Assembly (NCBI GenBank): GCA_039707655.1
Contig: CM077664.1
Coordinates: forward strand, 25,718,781-25,782,780
Direction: 5' to 3'
DNA from: Elymus sibiricus
Taxonomy: Eukaryota; Streptophyta; Magnoliopsida; Poales; Poaceae
DNA: 64,000 bases
The notes under the pieces were generated by a model that searched no databases, was not told where the DNA came from, and saw only the letters and a program-made list of their open reading frames with translations. Position 1 is the stretch's first letter; each line of letters begins with the position of its first letter. Of the stretch, positions 45,404-57,841 are shown piece after piece. Both the position numbers and the translations under genes were made by a program.

Positions 45404-48400
45404 TGTTAGGAATGTTTTGGAATGTTAGAGGTATTGGGAAGATATTAAGAAAAGATTTTTTAGAGAGATGATTATAGATAAGAAATTGGATTTTGTGGGA
45501 CTTTAGGAAACTATTAAACTTGAGTCCTCAAAAAATGAATTGCATAATTTGTGTGGGGGGAGAAATTTCATTTGGAATTGGTCCCAGCCTAGAGGGAGGT
45601 CTGGGGGGATTATAGTGGGAGTTAATACTGATGTGTTTGATGTTGAACATGTGGAAAAGGGACTATATTTTGTTAGGGTTCTTCTGTTTGACAAAATTGC
45701 CAAATTCCATTGGAATCTTGGTACAGTTTATGGTGATGCTCAAAATGATGGTAAAGCTGCTTATCTAACTAAATTTTCTAGAATGTACCAAGATAATCCC
45801 TTGCCATGTGTGGTTGGTGGAGATTTTAATATCATTAGGAACAGTTCTGAAAAAATCCCTCTAGTACTGACCATTGGTGCTTTGGGTTTAATGCCATTAT
45901 TGAACATGCTAGGCTCAGAGAATTACCTCTGAATGGGAGAAAATTTACTTGGGCTAATAACCTTGATGACCCAACTTATGAAAAGCTACATAGGATTCTG
46001 ATTTGTCCTGATTGGGAAGAGAAATACCCTTTGGTTGTGGTCCAAGCTCTGGAAAGAGAGGTTTCTGATCATACTCCCCTTTTTCTGGATAGTAGGACAG
46101 ATAGTATGTCAGTACCTATTTTCAGATTTGAAAACTCTTGGATGCTTAGAGAATGGTTTAGAGAATTTGTGACTGAAATTTGGAGTACCCCTTTTGAAGG
46201 TCCTAATATTGAAAGGTGGCAGAAGAAGTTGAGATGGTTGAAACAGAAGATTAGGGGGTGGAACTTAAATGCCAATGATTTATATAGAAAAAATAAAAAG
46301 GAGATTTTGGGCAAACTTGACATTTTAGATAAGAATGCTGAGATTCATGGCCTTCCTGCTCATGATAGAAATGAGCAGAAAGAGCTTAGAAGTCAGTTAA
46401 ATGACTTACTTAAACAAGAGAAATTAAAATGGCTTCAAAGATATAAAGATAAAGAGATCAGAGAAGGGGATTGTAACACCAAATATTATCATGCTAAAGC
46501 AAATGGAAGAAGTAGAAAAAATAGAATTATCTCTTTGGAGCAGGAAGAAGGGGTGATTGAAGGTGAAGAAAGCTTAATGAAATATATCACTGACTTTTAT
46601 AATAAGCTTTTTGGGCAGGCGAAGATTTCCTCAATTAATCTAAATATCCAGGATGCTAAGGAAATCACCTCCCAAGATGCTGAGAGTTTGGTGGAGCCTT
46701 TTTCCATGGAGGAGTTACAATATGTGGTTTTCTCTATGGAAAAAAATAAAAGCCCTGGTCCCGATGGACTTCCTATTGATTTTTATCAACACTTTTGGGA
46801 GGTTGTTAAATGGGATCTCAAGAGATTGCTTGATGATTTCCATGGGGGAAGGTTTGATATTTCTAGGCTTAACTATGGCATCATTACTTTGGTTCCTAAA
46901 ACCAAGGATGCAAAACAGATTCAGAAGTTCAGACCAATTTGTTTGTTGAATGTTAGTTTTAAAATTTTCACTAAGATTCTAATGAACAGACTTAGTAAAG
47001 TGGTAAATCCCATTATCTCTCCAACTCAAACTGCTTTTGTTAAAGGGAGAAATTTAATGGAAGGTGTGGTAGTTTTGCATGAAGCCTTGAATACCAAGCA
47101 TCATAAAAAACAGAGTGCTTGGTTGCTTAAGGTAGACTTTGAAAAAGCCTATGATAAAATCAAATGGCCTTTTGTATACAAAATGTTGAAACACAAAAAA
47201 TTCCATGACCAATGGTGTGATTAGATTATGCACACCATGATTTGGGGACATGTGGGGCTGAAAGTAAATGATGTTATTGGCCCCTATTTTAAAACTCACA
47301 AAGGTTTAAGACAGGGGGATACTTTGTCTTCCCTGTTGTTTGATTTGGTAGTTGATGCTTTGGCTATTATCATGGATAATGCCAAAATAGAGGGATTTGT
47401 TAAAGGGGTATTAACTGATAATCTCAATAAAGCAGTACATATGATGCAGTACGCAGATGGCACCATTTTTTGTTACAAGATGATGAGGTGAGTGCCAAGA
47501 ATTTGAAATTCATTCTGGGAGCCTTTGAACAAATGTCAGGGCTTACAATTAACTTTCAGAAAAGTGAGGTATTTCTATTTGGGCGGGCTGCTAACAAAAC
47601 ATCAGTTTATTAGGAATTTTTTACTTGTGAGATGGGGTTTGTACCTTTGAAATACCTAGCTTTACCTGTCTCTGATGTTAGGCTGGGTAATAAGTTTTGG
47701 AAGATAGTAATTGAGAAAATTGAGAAAAGATGTGCTTGCTGTCAAGGGAGATTACTTAATATATCCAAAAGAGTTACTTTGGTGCAGTCTTGCCTGACCC
47801 ACATACCTCTATACATGATGTCTTTCTATCCCATTCCTATTGGATTGAGGAAGAAGGCTGGTTTTTTCAGTGCTAGATTAGTTTGGCAGGCTAATGAAGA
47901 TAAGAAAAAGTACCATCTGGTCAACTAGAAAACCTGTTGCATGCCAAAGCAACAGGGGGGTTTGGGAATTCTCAATTTAGAATTGCTTAATACGGTCCTT
48001 CTAGCCAAATGGTTCTAGAAATTGGAAAATGAAACTGGGCTTTGGCAAGAGGTCTTAGTAAACAAATATGTTAAGGGAAAATGTATTTCTGGAAGAAAAC
48101 CCAAAGTAGGGGACTCGCACTTTTGGTCTACCTTGCTCAAAGTTAAAGACCTTTTCTATCAACATGTCAAAAAAAGATTGGGGATGGCAAAAACACTAGA
48201 TTTTAGGAGGATTGGTGGCTTGGGAGTAAACCCCTTAAGGATGCATACCCTAGCCTTTATTTCACATGTTTTGATCATAATATCTTGGATGTTGAGGCTA
48301 TTGAGAAAGGGTGGCATAACTTTTCTTTTAGAAGAACACTGTTTGGAGAATCTCTTGAACTTTGGAAAGGTTCAAAAGAGAGATGTGAAGAAGTTATGAC

Positions 48401-48700
48401 GCATGGGGGTAGAGACAAACCAATGTGGATGTTGACTGCTAACAGGAATTTCTCTGGCAGGTCTTTATATTTGTTCCTTATTAAGACTGACTGTGGTTTT
48501 CCACAGAAATTTCTTTGGAAAATTAAAATTCCTGCTAAAATCAAAGTTTTTCTATGGCTAATGAATAGAAAAAGCATCCTTACTAGAGATAACCTTCTGA
48601 AAAGAGGACGGAAGTGAGAAAAAGACTGTGTGTTCTGTGGGCAAGATGAAAGCATAGATCACTAGTTCTTTTAGTGCTCTGCTGCTAAACTAATTGGGAG
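45404..48700 (+). pseudogene. LINE ORF2: endonuclease and reverse transcriptase, degenerate
   Basis: An APE-type endonuclease begins with FWNVRGIGK near 45417 and has GLQET-like, GGIIVGVN (about 45602) and VVGGDFN (about 45810) motifs. Reverse transcriptase: SPGPDGLP near 46755, FRPICLLNV near 46930, LLKVDFEKAYDKI near 47130, LRQGDTLSS near 47310, and QYADGT near 47450, where the second Asp of the active-site YADD is Gly. After that come the thumb (INFQKSE, PLKYLALPVS) and, to 48700, a zf-RVT-type segment (CVFCGQDESIDH). There are several in-frame stops (for example 47222, 47926) and frameshifts near 45870 and 47490. Dead copy. Confidence 0.8.
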
Positions 48701-48735
48701 TCTATTAAGATGTGCATTTGATTTAACTTCAATTC

Positions 48736-51700
48736 TGTCAGGCCAGTTTCTAGATAAAAATTCTAGAACAGCCCTTATGTCACACCAGCCCAAGATCAAA
48801 TTAAAACTGGTAGACATTCCTTGATATAGATAACCAGCAATTACATAATATTACACATGGTTGAGACGAGGTGCTCAACAGCTATTACAAACTCGCCAAT
48901 ATATGATGGTGGCGGTTATGAGACAGTGGTGTGGTGATATTACGACTCTGATACAATAAAGTAAGTCAAGCGTCAGAGTGAGGCTTGGCTATTTATTCAA
49001 GTAGCGGAAGCATCGGTGAATGGTACACGTGGAAGGCTCTGTAACCACAGGAAGACTGACTGGGAACTCCACTAGATGTTGGACTCGCTAGCGTACTCCT
49101 CATCCACAAGGTTTCCCTGATCCAACTCTGGCCAAATCAACAAGCTAGGTGAGTACATTGAATGTACTCGCAAGACACTTTGGACAAAAGATATACTGAA
49201 TGCAACCAGGATGCATATGCTCATGTCAAGTTAATTTTGGTGAGATATTCAGGTAGAGTAAGTAATAAGGCATGAATAATAGGGTAGAGAAAAGGGGTTA
49301 GTGACCATAATATCAAACATTCATATATCACATATCAAACATTGATTCTTAGGTGGTGCGACCATCCCAGAAAAATCTTAACAAAAATAATAGGGTGGAC
49401 TCGGGTGTTAGACCGCCCGTAGATCCAATAAATATAAAAGCGGAGATTCAGGCAAGATAGAACCACCTGATGGTCCAAAAGAAAATTAACACACAAGCCA
49501 GACGGGTGTCTTCGCGACGCCACGAAAGGTCTTAAATAAATATAAAAACGGAGATTCGGGCGAGATAAAACCACCTGAAGGTCCAAATGAAAAGTGAACA
49601 GAAAGCCAGACGGGTGTCTTCGCGACGCCACGAAAGGTCTTAATAAATATATAAAAGTGGAAATTCAGTGTTAGACCGCCCGAAGACCCAAAAGAAAAAT
49701 GAACACACAAGTATAATGAGTATTCAGGAGGTAGAACCTTCCCAGGAGATACTCAACAACACATAAAAGAGAGGGGTTAGTCCATAATAGCAATGATAAT
49801 CATTTTCAGGATAGCATCAATAAGAATAACAATAACCGATTCTTCATTTAGTTATTTCCTCCGAGGACCGACACTGAGACCGACACTTGACCTATCCAAA
49901 CTGACGTCCTTGATCGTGGACACGGCTATTCGAATAGATTAGACTCTGCAGAGGTTGTACTCTTTACCCACATGTAAAGGATTTCTTTTTCATGCATGTT
50001 TATGGACATATGGACATGCATGCATTCCCTACTCATGCAATTTTCTAATCAAGCAATCATCCATGCAAACACCATATCCCAAGTTCAAACATGCTTGCCT
50101 AGATCAACGTAGGCAGAAAGTGATCCCGGGAAATTCTCGAGAAGATTTTCCTCTTCGTTCTCTATAAAATAGAAGATAAAGAATCCACATAAATTTCCAT
50201 TACAGTACAAAAAAGTGTTCTTAAATATTTTCAAATAAATACTATAAAAAACTAGGTTGAAAAAGAATTTTTTCAGAAAAAGAATCAACTGAAAAGGAGT
50301 TATAGATAAAAAGTATTGATAGTTTTAAAATTAGGGACCTGTCTGCAATTAAAGGTTTTACTATCGGATCCACGCGCAGTTAAACAGAAAACGATTCGGG
50401 ACAGAGTACTCTTCTCTATGGAGAAGGCGTATTTTGGAGAAAGGCATAAATGATATAAGCGAAAATGATTAAAACCATGACGGGTGGGTCCCACCCGTCG
50501 AGTTTGAATTTGAACGCGCTTTCGTGCCCAAGCAGAGAAGGAAGGAGAGGCCACCGGCGGCTATCGACGACACTCCAGGGGGTGGCGATGTTGCAGATGA
50601 GTTCAGGAGGGTGGTCCGCGTCGGTGGGTGGTGGAAGTGATAGCCGGCGTGCACTGTGGCGACGGCGACGTTGTTCCCGGCAGAGGGTGGCGGCGGTGAA
50701 AGTGGATCTCGTCGGCCGAGCCTGCAATCATCAAATTGACATGGGGAACTGGTTAGTGGGAGGATTAGAAGGTTACAGATCAAATTTGAGAAGGATTGGT
50801 GGACTATTGGCGTGGGAATCATCTAGAGACCGTGGGCGGCGGAGGCGGCCGGAGGTGAGGATGATGACCCCCTCGGGGTCGTTGAAGGGGCATCGTGGTG
50901 AATTGAGGGTGAGGTGGAGTGGTGCAGATTCTTGGCTGAGCTCGGGGAGGGATTTATATAGACGAGCGACGATAGCGGGAGCGGTCCGGATTACAACGAA
51001 GTGATGATGGCCGGTGGAGGTAGGTAGGGTGGTTGGGCGCGTCGGTGGCATTCCTGGGCTGGGATCGACCTCCCTCAAGTGTTGGCTACACCGGAGATAG
51101 GCTCAGGGGTGTCGGCCACCGCGGTGCCCTCGGGCAGGAATGGAGCTCACGCCATGGCCTCTGGTGGCTGATAAGTGGGGCAACTGGGCGGCGCTGCTAC
51201 GAGCTGGTGGTGCAGAGGAGCGACAGGTGGCGAGGAACTCATGGTGCAGCTCACCGGGGCGAAGCTCTCGTGGCTGCCATGATTATCCATGGTGCGGCGG
51301 GTGCTCTGGTTCACAGCCGGTGCACCGCCCCCTGTCCTTGCCAATGGCCGAGGAGAGGCTGAGGGGTGGGCCAGGGAACCAACCAGGTGGGCTGGCCTTC
51401 AATGCCAGGAGAAGTGCAGGCCATGGCAGCTTCAATTTTACAGGATTCTGCCATGCTGATTTGTGCACAGAAGGTTCTCCATGAAATGCTAATGTGGTCT
51501 AGGCATTTCTGAAAATTTTTGTGGAAATGCTTTGGTGCATAACAGAGGTCCTGTAAAAATTTCAGAATTTTTGAACATGAGGTCGAAAAGTTTTTTTGGA
51601 GAAATGGAATATGCGTATTAATATTTAGCTAGGATAATTTTTGTGGGAGCCAATATGCTCAAGAGAAAAGAGTTCCTTTGAAAACCTAACATAGTGTAGA

Positions 51701-52080
51701 AATTAATAAAAGAAAATTTATGGGAGAGAATGAGTTCGGTACTGCCCTAGGGCAGAGGAAGTGCGTGTCGAGATTATTAGGAATAAGATTTGAGTTTTAA
51801 AGGACCCTGGTTTCAAAAGAAAATGAACTAGACAATTTGCATAAAAAGAAAATCACTCCTAAATTATTTGAAAATTTAAAACTTTTCAGAATAGTTGTTA
51901 ATTGAAGAATCCCATTCCTGAAATCACAAGAAAGTTTTTAAGGACCGAATTAAAAACTTTAAGATGGACCACAAGGAAATAGAGGAAAAGATTTGAAAAG
52001 GCCAAAATTAAATCCAAGCATTTTCTTTTAAAGAGAAGAAAAGATTTTAATAATCAAAGGAAATATTTTGGGGTGTTACA
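48736..52080 (-). mobile_element. 3' LTR of chromovirus B
   Basis: TATA box CTATATAAA at 50961-50953 (minus). It carries the palindromes at 49151-49169 and 49926-49937 and a 108-bp tandem repeat at 49443-49690. Compared with the 5' LTR it lacks about 620 bases after 49985 and two shorter pieces near 51560 and 51695. Open frames in the GC-rich 50415-51480 are mirrored in the 5' LTR and are not genes. Confidence 0.9.
49443..49690 (-). repeat. 108-bp tandem repeat in the 3' LTR
   Basis: Units start GAGATTC at 49443 and 49551 and GAAATTC at 49660; two contain GCCAGACGGGTGTCTTCGCG. The same array is in the 5' LTR at 58549, 58657 and 58767, so it predates insertion. Confidence 0.8.
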
Positions 52081-52096
52081 ATACCTACCCCCCTTA
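52081..52096 (-). other. Polypurine tract of chromovirus B
   Basis: Minus-strand AAGGGGGGTAGGTAT directly precedes the TGTAACACCCC start of the 3' LTR and overlaps the end of the pol frame. Confidence 0.8.
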
Positions 52097-55000
52097 AGAA
52101 AAATCTCGTCCCTGAGATTTCAGCTGCTCCTTAAATAGATATGGGTATTCAGTCCTTAAATAGTCTTCTCTTTCCCATGTTTCTTCTTCTTCGGTATGGT
52201 TACTCCACTGGACTTTGTAAAATTTTATCACACTCCGGCGGGTCCTACGTTCTAACTCATCCAAAATCCTTATAGGGTGCTCCCTATAGGTAAGGTCTGG
52301 CTGAATATCTAGGTCCTGATGCTGGACTTCTTTTTCTGGGTTACTGACACATCTTCTCAGTTGTGATATGTGAAATACATCAGGAACATCTGACATCTCC
52401 GAAGGTAATTCCAACTGATAAGCAACCTTGCCTCTTCTTGCAAGCACTTTAAATGGACCAATAAATTGCGGTGACAATTTTCCTTTGACTTTGAACCTTT
52501 GGAGGCCTTTCATTGGTGATACCCTAAGGTATACATACTCATTGGGCTCAAAACTGATATGACGATGTTTCTGGTCATAATAACTTTTCTGACGGCTCTG
52601 GGCTACCTTAAGTCGTTCCCTGATGAACTTTAATTTCATTTCCGCCTCTTGAAGAACTTCTGGGCCGAAGATACGACTATCCCCGGTCTTAGACCAGTTG
52701 AGTGGTGTATGGCATCTACGTCCGTATAAAGCTTTGAAGGGTGACATCTTTAGACTGTCTTGATGGCTGTTATTATATGAGAATTCAGCATATGGCAGAC
52801 TGTCCTCCCAGTTGACTCCATAGGTAAGGACGCAAGCTCTCAGCATGTCTTCTAATATCTGGTTAACCCGTTCAGTCTGTCCTCCTGTTTGTGGATGGTA
52901 TGTTGTACTGAATACCAGTTGAATCCCCAAAGCTTGCTGCAAGTGGTCCCAAAATCTAGAGACAAACTAGGTGCCTCTATCAGAGATTATGGTCTTGGGA
53001 ACTCCGTGCAGACAAACAATACTAGAGAGGTAAAGCTTAGCAAGCTTTTGTGTTGAGTATGTTGTCTTTACCGGAAAGAAATGTGCTACTTCAGTTAACA
53101 GGTCTATAATAACCCAGATAGCATCATTCCCATGTCGTGACCTTGGTAGTCCAACAACAAAATCCATCCCTATCACATCCTACTTCCATTCCGGCACTCT
53201 GAGTGGTTGCAGTAATCCTGCTGGCTTCTGATGTTCTGCCTTAATATGTTGACAAGAATCACATCGTGCGATATATACGGCTATATCCCTTTTCATCCCA
53301 TGCCACCAAAATCAATCTTGGAGATCCTTATACATCTTGGTTCCTCCTGGGTGGATGGACTAGGGAGTGGTATGGGCTTCTGTTAGGATCTGCTGCTTTA
53401 GTTCTTCTTTATTAGGTACACATAATCTTTTTCCATACCACAGGATTCCCTGGTTGTCAACGGTAAATTCTGATGCCTTACCCAAGCTTACTTTTCTTTT
53501 TATCCCATTGATACTGGGGTGTCCCATCTGTGCTTCTTTAATCTGATCTTCCAGTGTTGGTTTTATCTCCAAGCAAGCTAGTGTTCCTTCTGCTACCAAA
53601 ACCATGTTGAGTTTGGCAAATTCCTGATTAAACTCATGTTGTATAAATTGTGAACTGCCACTGACTGGACATGGGTTTCGGCTGAGTGTGTCTGCCACAA
53701 TATTTGCCTTGTCGGGATGGTAATGAACTCCCACATCAAAATCCTTGATTAGCTCCAACTAGCGACATTGCCGTAGGTTCAGTTCTGGCTGGGTAAAGAT
53801 GTACTTAAGACTTTTATGATCTATGTATATCTCACATCTGTTGCCAAGGAGGTAGTGTCGCCATTCTTTTAGGGCATGCACTACTGCTGCTAATTCCAAA
53901 TCGTGAGTGGGATAATTTTATTCATGTCATCGCAATTGTCTTGAAGCATATGCTATGACTTTCCCTTCTTGCGTCAGTACACATCCCAGGCCTTTCCTGG
54001 AGGCATCACAATATACCTCAAAATTCTTGTGTACGTCTGGCACAGTTAAAATAGGCGTTGTTGTTAACCTCTTTTTTAATTCTTGAAAACTTTGCTCACA
54101 GGCTTTAGTCCACCCAAACTTCTTATCTTTTTTGAGTAATTGGGTCATAGGTTTGGCTATGGAGGAGACTCCTTCAATGAACCTTCGGTAGTAGCCTGCC
54201 AAACCTAGAAAACTTCTGATCTCGGTTATGTTGGTGGGTTGTTTCCATTTCAAGACATCCTTTACCTTACTCGGGTCTACCGCAATTCCATCTTTTGTCA
54301 ATACATGTCCCAGAAAACCAACCTCTCGTAACCAAAATTCACACTTGCTGAATTTAGCATATAGCTGATTTTTCCGTAATTCTTCCAGGACTATTCGAAG
54401 ATGTTGCTCATGTTCTTCTGGCTTCTTGGAATAAATAAGTATATCATCAATGAACACAACCACGAACTTGTTCAAGTATTTCATGAAGACCTTGTTCATG
54501 AGATGTACAAAATAAGCAGGGGCGTTGGTCAATCCAAAAGGCATCACAGTGAATTCATATAGTCCATATCTGGTGGTAAAAGCTATTTTGGGTATATCTG
54601 ATGACCAAATTTTTAACTGATGATAACCCGATCTCAAGTCTATTTTTGAGAAAACCTTGGCTTCTGCGAGCAGGTCAAAAAAGTCATTGATCCTTGGTAG
54701 TGGATACTTGTTCTTGATGGTAACCATATTAAGTGCCATGTAATAGATACATAACCTTAGACTTCCATCTTTCTTTTTGGCAAACAAAACCGGTGATCCC
54801 CATGGTGACGAGCTGGGGCGGACATAACCCTTTTCCTGTAATTCCTTGATTTGTTTCTTCAGCTCAACCAAATCTGTTGGGGCCATCCGGTAGGGCTTCT
54901 TGTAAATGGGTGTTGCTCCTGGTGCTAACTCGATGACAAATTCTATCTCACGATCTGGTGGCATGCCTCGCAATTCTTCAGGGAACACATCAGGATATTC

Positions 55001-56536
55001 GCACACAAGTGGAACCTTGCTTAGCTCTGCCATGTCAACTTGGTTTAACTTCCCTCGTGAGGAGGAAATCCCTTTTGTTCCGAATTTCACTGTATCCCCA
55101 TGACAATTTGTGAGAGTCACAGTCCGATTGAAGCAGTCAATAAAGCCTCTATTTGTAGTTAACCAGTCCATTCCCAAAATAACATCCAAGTCGATAGCTT
55201 TCAGTACAATGAGGTTTGCCAAAAACTTAATTCCTTTTGTTTCAATGTTCATGTCCTGGCAGAACCATTTTGTATTTTTCTTTGATCCCGGGGACTGAAT
55301 AACCATCAAAATTTTCAAAGGAGAAAAAGGAAACTGATTTTTCAAGGCAAATCTTTTGGACATGCATGAATGGGAAGCTCCAGAATCGAACAGAACTGTA
55401 GCAGTAATGGTGTTGACAGGAAACATACCAAGCACGATATCTGGTGCATTCTGGGCCTACTCAATGGTCACGTGATTAACTTGCCACTTCCCGTGATTGT
55501 TTTTCGCATTGAGGTTGTTGCGTCGTGGGGCTGAGTTGGTGCCGTAGTTATTTGTTCGAGGGATATTATTCCCTTGCTTTGGGCATTGTCTTGCATAATG
55601 CCCTTCTCCTCCACAGGCGAAATAGGTGACACCGGGGTAGTAAAGTGAACCTCTAGCTCTGGTGTTGTTGTGGTTGTTATTCTGGGGCGGTCGCGGTGCT
55701 AGAATAGGTGGTCAGGGCGTTGTGTACTTCTGGGGTCCATTTCGGGGCCTGTTGTTGCGAACCTGTACTGACTAGGTCATGCGGCGCTTGCGCATCTCGT
55801 CATGGTTGTGGCATTCGTTGTCCAGTATAATAGCCTTGTCCACCAAGGTCTTGAAATCAGGAAAAGTGTGGACAATCAATTGGCACTTTAGTGCTAGAGC
55901 GAGTCCGTCCAGAAAGTTTTCCATTCTTTTATTCTCGGCCATATACTCGTCATTGGCGTAACGAGCTAGCTGTGTAAACTGACTGAGATACTCTGTCACT
56001 GTCGTACCTTGCTACTTGAGGTCTTCAAATTCCCTCTTCTTTATTTTCATGATGCTATCAGGGATGTGCGCCCAACGAAAATCTTCCTTGAACTGCTCCC
56101 ATGTGACTTCATCTGGATGCATATGGCGTATATTCTCCCACCATGATGTTGCTGCTCCAGACAAATAATGTGGTGAATAGAGCACCTTTTCCTGGTCTGT
56201 ACACTGAGCCGTAATTAATTTTCTTTCAATATCCCGCAGCCAGTCATCTGCTTCCAACGGTTTGTCTATGTGAGAAAATACTGTGGGATTGGTGCTCTGA
56301 AGTTCTGACAGTTTTGATCTGGGTTGGTGCTGCTCTTGCCGATTTCCCATATTGATCAGATGTTGCATCATTTCCTGGTGCTGTTGCTGACTTTGCTCAT
56401 AAAGACGGCATACTTGCGAGAATGCAGAGTCATTGTCCTGTTGACTTGTCTGTTCGTGTGCAAAGTTATTACCCATCTGTGTAAAGTTGTTATCTCCTGG
56501 CGGACTGGGCATGGAACGAGTCCAGGGACGATTCAT
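52094..56536 (-). pseudogene. Gag-pol polyprotein of chromovirus B, one frame with about ten stops
   Basis: ATG at 56536. Gag runs to about 55750; the zinc knuckle near 55620 (ACGGEGHYARQC) has lost its first Cys. Protease LFDSGASHS is near 55410, reverse transcriptase has FIDDILIYS near 54440, RNase [13 protein letters not shown] near 54000, IHHYAE-type zinc finger region about 53350-53230, integrase GMDFVVGLP (about 53170), ISDRGT (52985), TERVNQ (52880), and a chromodomain-like end (EHPIRILDE... KVQWSNHT) closing at 52094. All open pieces share one frame, so there is no frameshift, only nonsense codons (for example at 56012, 55772, 53927, 53360, 52967). Tekay-type chromovirus by domain order. 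Confidence 0.88.
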
Positions 56537-56876
56537 TTTCCTTCTGGGGTGTTAGTGAAAACACAAATAAAGAAAATTAGGAGAAAACCTTTTAAAAGCT
56601 TTGAAAGACGGTCCCAAAAATGCAGGAGTGTAAAAGAGTGGTAAGTTACAATGAACACAGGCAAGCCATATTATTATACATACAAGCCCTCATGTTCGGG
56701 ACATGCGAACGCATTCATGACATGTTATTACAGCTAAGTGCACTTCTCCTTACCCCTAATATGATGCGAGAAAACGATCTACTGCTCTCCTACCTTAAAG
56801 GAAAAGAAACAGAAAATATATATTTTACACAACAGCTACACATTCTCATAGGATGGCTACTGCGCTGCTATCGAGC

Positions 56877-57674
56877 CTACTGTCCTGGAGCATATGATAC
56901 CTTGGGGACCTCACCAAGGTTGAGTCCCAGCTGTGATGACGAGCATCCCCCCTCCTCGGAGATAGTCTTGAGCGACGCAGCTAGTGCCAGATGATCTAAC
57001 AGGGGTAGCACCATGCTGGTAGGCGGTGGAGCTCTGACAGGAGTAGGAGCGATCAGACGATGGTACTCCTCGTGGGTGGACGTGCGTCGACCCGTGGAAA
57101 AGGTAGGAGGATCATAAGGTGGAGTCGGAGCGAGAATAGTGCATGGTGGTGAAGGAGGGCGAAACTCACTCATATGAGGGATCCTCGAACGGGCTAAGTC
57201 CATCCTTGCAGCGATGTAATAATCCACCAATGAGGTGAAGAGATACTCTAGAGAGATGACATACTGAACGAGGGGCTCGATCGCCTCCTCTCTCTCTCCC
57301 ATGGCACATGAGAAAGCATAATGATCAGTGTATGGAACGTGGCATGGAAGATAATGGTACTGGCGTGTCTGGAGTACTGGAAGGATATCCCTGAGACGGG
57401 CGATAGCCTCACGGGCTGCCATCTGAATGGCCTCTCTCTCAGTAGGCATAGCTCTCCCTAGGAATCTGAAGGTGCGGCGTGGCTCAACACGTCCACCTTG
57501 AATATGTACTGCAGCCTGGTACATAGTCAAGGTGCCGGTGATCCAGTCGGGGCAGATCGTGTACTCAGGATGGGTCGGAGATCCGATCGCATTCCTGGCG
57601 ATAAAGTAGAGGATACGGGAAAAACCCGCAAGCTCGTTGGCGAACACCTGTGCTGGGCAATTGCCGCCAGGCAT
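56877..57674 (-). CDS. Intact 265-residue ORF between 5' LTR and gag, unknown function
   Basis: ATG at 57674, stop TAG at 56879-56877, 150 bases after the PBS and 340 bases before the gag start, same strand. No internal stop, although gag-pol next to it has about ten. Residues about 40-95 read WITGTLTMYQAAVHIQGG, FRFLGRAMPTEREAIQ and MAAREAIARLRDILP. The strand-strand-helix order with a final AAREAIARL helix resembles the C-terminal half of a double-stranded RNA-binding domain, but this is inference. The middle has CHVPYTDHYAFSCAMGE; residues about 178-230 are Pro/Thr-rich (PPSPPC, APTPPYDPP). No transmembrane segment or zinc knuckle. It is not a gag, protease, RT or integrase. An extra ORF in this position is unusual for chromoviruses; it may be a captured host gene or an accessory gene of the family. 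Confidence 0.7.
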   Translation of the reverse strand: MPGGNCPAQVFANELAGFSRILYFIARNAIGSPTHPEYTICPDWITGTLTMYQAAVHIQGGRVEPRRTFRFLGRAMPTEREAIQMAAREAIARLRDILPVLQTRQYHYLPCHVPYTDHYAFSCAMGEREEAIEPLVQYVISLEYLFTSLVDYYIAARMDLARSRIPHMSEFRPPSPPCTILAPTPPYDPPTFSTGRRTSTHEEYHRLIAPTPVRAPPPTSMVLPLLDHLALAASLKTISEEGGCSSSQLGLNLGEVPKVSYAPGQ

Positions 57675-57823
57675 CTACAACAGTAGACAAAAATCTAAAT
57701 AGTCATATCATAAATATATGATGACCAAGGAAAATTTTGCTATGATGCATGAAACGAAATAGAAGTAATCGGGACAGAATCTCCTACTAGCGGACGCACC
57801 TAGGGGTTTCCTACATTCAGCCT

Positions 57824-57836
57824 GGCTCTGATACCA
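57824..57836 (-). other. Primer-binding site of chromovirus B (initiator Met tRNA type)
   Basis: Minus-strand TGGTATCAGAGCC, five bases after the 5' LTR end. TGGTATCAGAGC is the usual plant PBS complementary to initiator methionine tRNA. Confidence 0.85.
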
Positions 57837-57841
57837 AGGTT

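Larger units (their letters stand above)
44146..48735 (+). mobile_element. LINE (non-LTR retrotransposon), 5' part, truncated
   Basis: Contains ORF1 and ORF2 remnants described separately. Its 3' remainder is at 61907-62501, on the other side of chromovirus B, with AATTC at 48731-48735 repeated at 61902-61906. The 5' end begins inside ORF1 right after the Gypsy LTR terminus, so the LINE is 5'-truncated or was cut there. Confidence 0.85.

Noticed and set aside
49443..49690. CRISPR-like appearance of regularly spaced repeats
   Set aside because: The units are contiguous 108-bp tandem copies in an LTR of a plant element, with no unique spacers.
50465..51484. 179-codon ORF and neighbours in the 3' LTR of chromovirus B
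   Set aside because: The equivalent region of the 5' LTR (60167-61188) has the frame broken at different points; it is LTR sequence around the TATA box.
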